Source: Adiantum capillus-veneris (taxonomy: Eukaryota > Streptophyta > Polypodiopsida > Polypodiales > Pteridaceae). From it: 64,000 nt of DNA. Below, in pieces: positions 63,176-64,000 of this stretch. The stretch lies in the NCBI GenBank assembly GCA_014529385.2, contig CM043966.1, forward strand, positions 85,145,087 to 85,209,086, read 5' to 3'. How positions within the stretch are numbered: position 1 is the first letter of the stretch; the number at the start of each line of letters is the position of its first letter. The position numbers and the translations under genes were made by a program. Under the pieces are notes generated by a model. It had not been told where the DNA came from. It did not search any database and saw only the letters and a program-made list of their open reading frames with translations.

Positions 63176-64000
63176 ACCACAAGTGGTGGACCTTGAGACC
63201 AGTGGACTATAAGGACCTCCAAACAATACCTTGTACACTCAATCCTTCTTGGTATCTAGGTTGGACAAGTGGTGGACCTTGTTCAAATTCTCTAACCACT
63301 CTCTCTAACATGGTGACATAATTTAGGTGTGATAAATTCATATCTATGCAAACTAATATCAGTTTAGGCTTGTTAATTTGAATTTGTTTAAATTTATGTA
63401 CAATATAATGATTTGAGGTTTGCATATTTGAATTTAGGTGGTATAATGATATCTTTTTATGGTAAACTTGAATTTAAAATCAATTTCGCGTGGAATATTT
63501 TAAATTTAAGTAGTAAATTTTAAATTTTTATAAAAAAGTTTAAATTTTAAAATTTGGGTGGGATATTTTAAAATTTAGGCGGGATATTTAAGATTTGGGA
63601 GGGATATTTTAAATTTAGGCGGGAAGGTTTTGAATTTATAGCGAGATCTCCCTTACATAAGAGAGTATAGGTTGGACAAGTGGTGGACCTTCAAGCTAGA
63701 GCATCCATGCTACTGGACATGATAGGTAGGGAATCTAGTTGAATATTGTATGTATAATATATATGTAATAGATCTAGCTTGGACAAGTGGTGGACCTTGG
63801 AACAAAACCCCATGTAAAACATATCATGCACATTCCAAGTGGTCAAAAAAAATATCATTTAAGATATAGCCTTATAGGTTGGACAAGTGGTGGACCTTAA
63901 CACCCAAATATTCTTCATATAATGACATAGAGTGGAAAACTGGTGAATCTTGAGACAAAACCATGCTACTAGCGATAATAGCTTGGACAAGTATTGGACC
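63176..64000. repeat. Motif array resumes and runs off the window
   Basis: Further copies of (TTGGA)CAAGTGGTGGACC occur at about 63180, 63252, 63671, 63778, 63879, a weaker one near 63930, and a diverged one at the very end (63982). Spacing is wider and more irregular than at 59467-61080. Confidence 0.9.
63480..63645. repeat. AT-rich tandem repeat with GGGATATTTTAAATTT unit
   Basis: About six variants of GG(C/T)GGGATATTTTAAATTT, roughly 20-27 bp apart, lie between copies of the longer motif. Confidence 0.8.

Overview
This is plant nuclear DNA. I see one credible host gene, an FCS-like zinc finger (FLZ) gene, in a landscape otherwise made of nested transposable elements and microsatellites. 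The plant assignment rests on GT-AG introns, CACTA (En/Spm), PIF/Harbinger, chromovirus and Tat-type Ty3 elements, a LINE ORF1 with a plant-type DUF4283-like region, and the FLZ domain, which is known only from land plants. The FLZ intron of about 8.5 kb and the density of GA/CT microsatellites suggest a large, repeat-rich genome. I cannot name the species.

Layout. 1-3625: right part of a decayed CACTA element. 5.3-7.2 kb: shredded Ty3 integrase and reverse transcriptase pieces. 9.06-11.5 kb (minus) and 11.6-17.1 kb (plus): two head-to-head Tat-lineage Ty3 elements with two RNase H domains each. The second is split by a 2.2 kb TRIM-like retroelement with 155-bp LTRs (13287-15512). 20494-30530: a second, minus-strand TRIM-like copy, itself split by a complete 8139-bp CACTA element (20962-29100; GTT target duplication) whose six-exon transposase gene (about 1104 aa) reads intact. 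35131-44435: the two-exon FLZ gene. Its intron holds a PIF/Harbinger-like element (36112-39156) with an uninterrupted SANT-DDE fusion ORF, several tRNA-like (SINE-like) units and a LINE ORF1 fragment. 46.6-50.9 kb (minus): a decayed chromovirus, preceded by three unidentified degenerate ORFs (51.1-53.5 kb), two of which are paralogues of each other. 56150-59377 (minus): an intact 1075-aa protein resembling the DUF7869-type group, with an RNase H-like DDE pattern. Beside its 5' end lies a hierarchical array of about 30 copies of an 18-21 bp motif that runs, with one interruption, to the window end.

How the parts relate. Nesting gives relative ages: Tat Ty3 element before TRIM copy 1, and TRIM copy 2 before CACTA 2. 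TRIM copy 1 preserves the empty site for the CACTA insertion in copy 2. CACTA 2 may still make its main transposase, but its second gene (TNPA-like) is broken by a 109-bp tandem duplication. The most unusual items are the DUF7869-like ORF with its motif array, the paired unknown ORFs upstream of the chromovirus gag, and the SANT-DDE fusion. I found no rRNA, tRNA gene, CRISPR array or bacterial-type operon.
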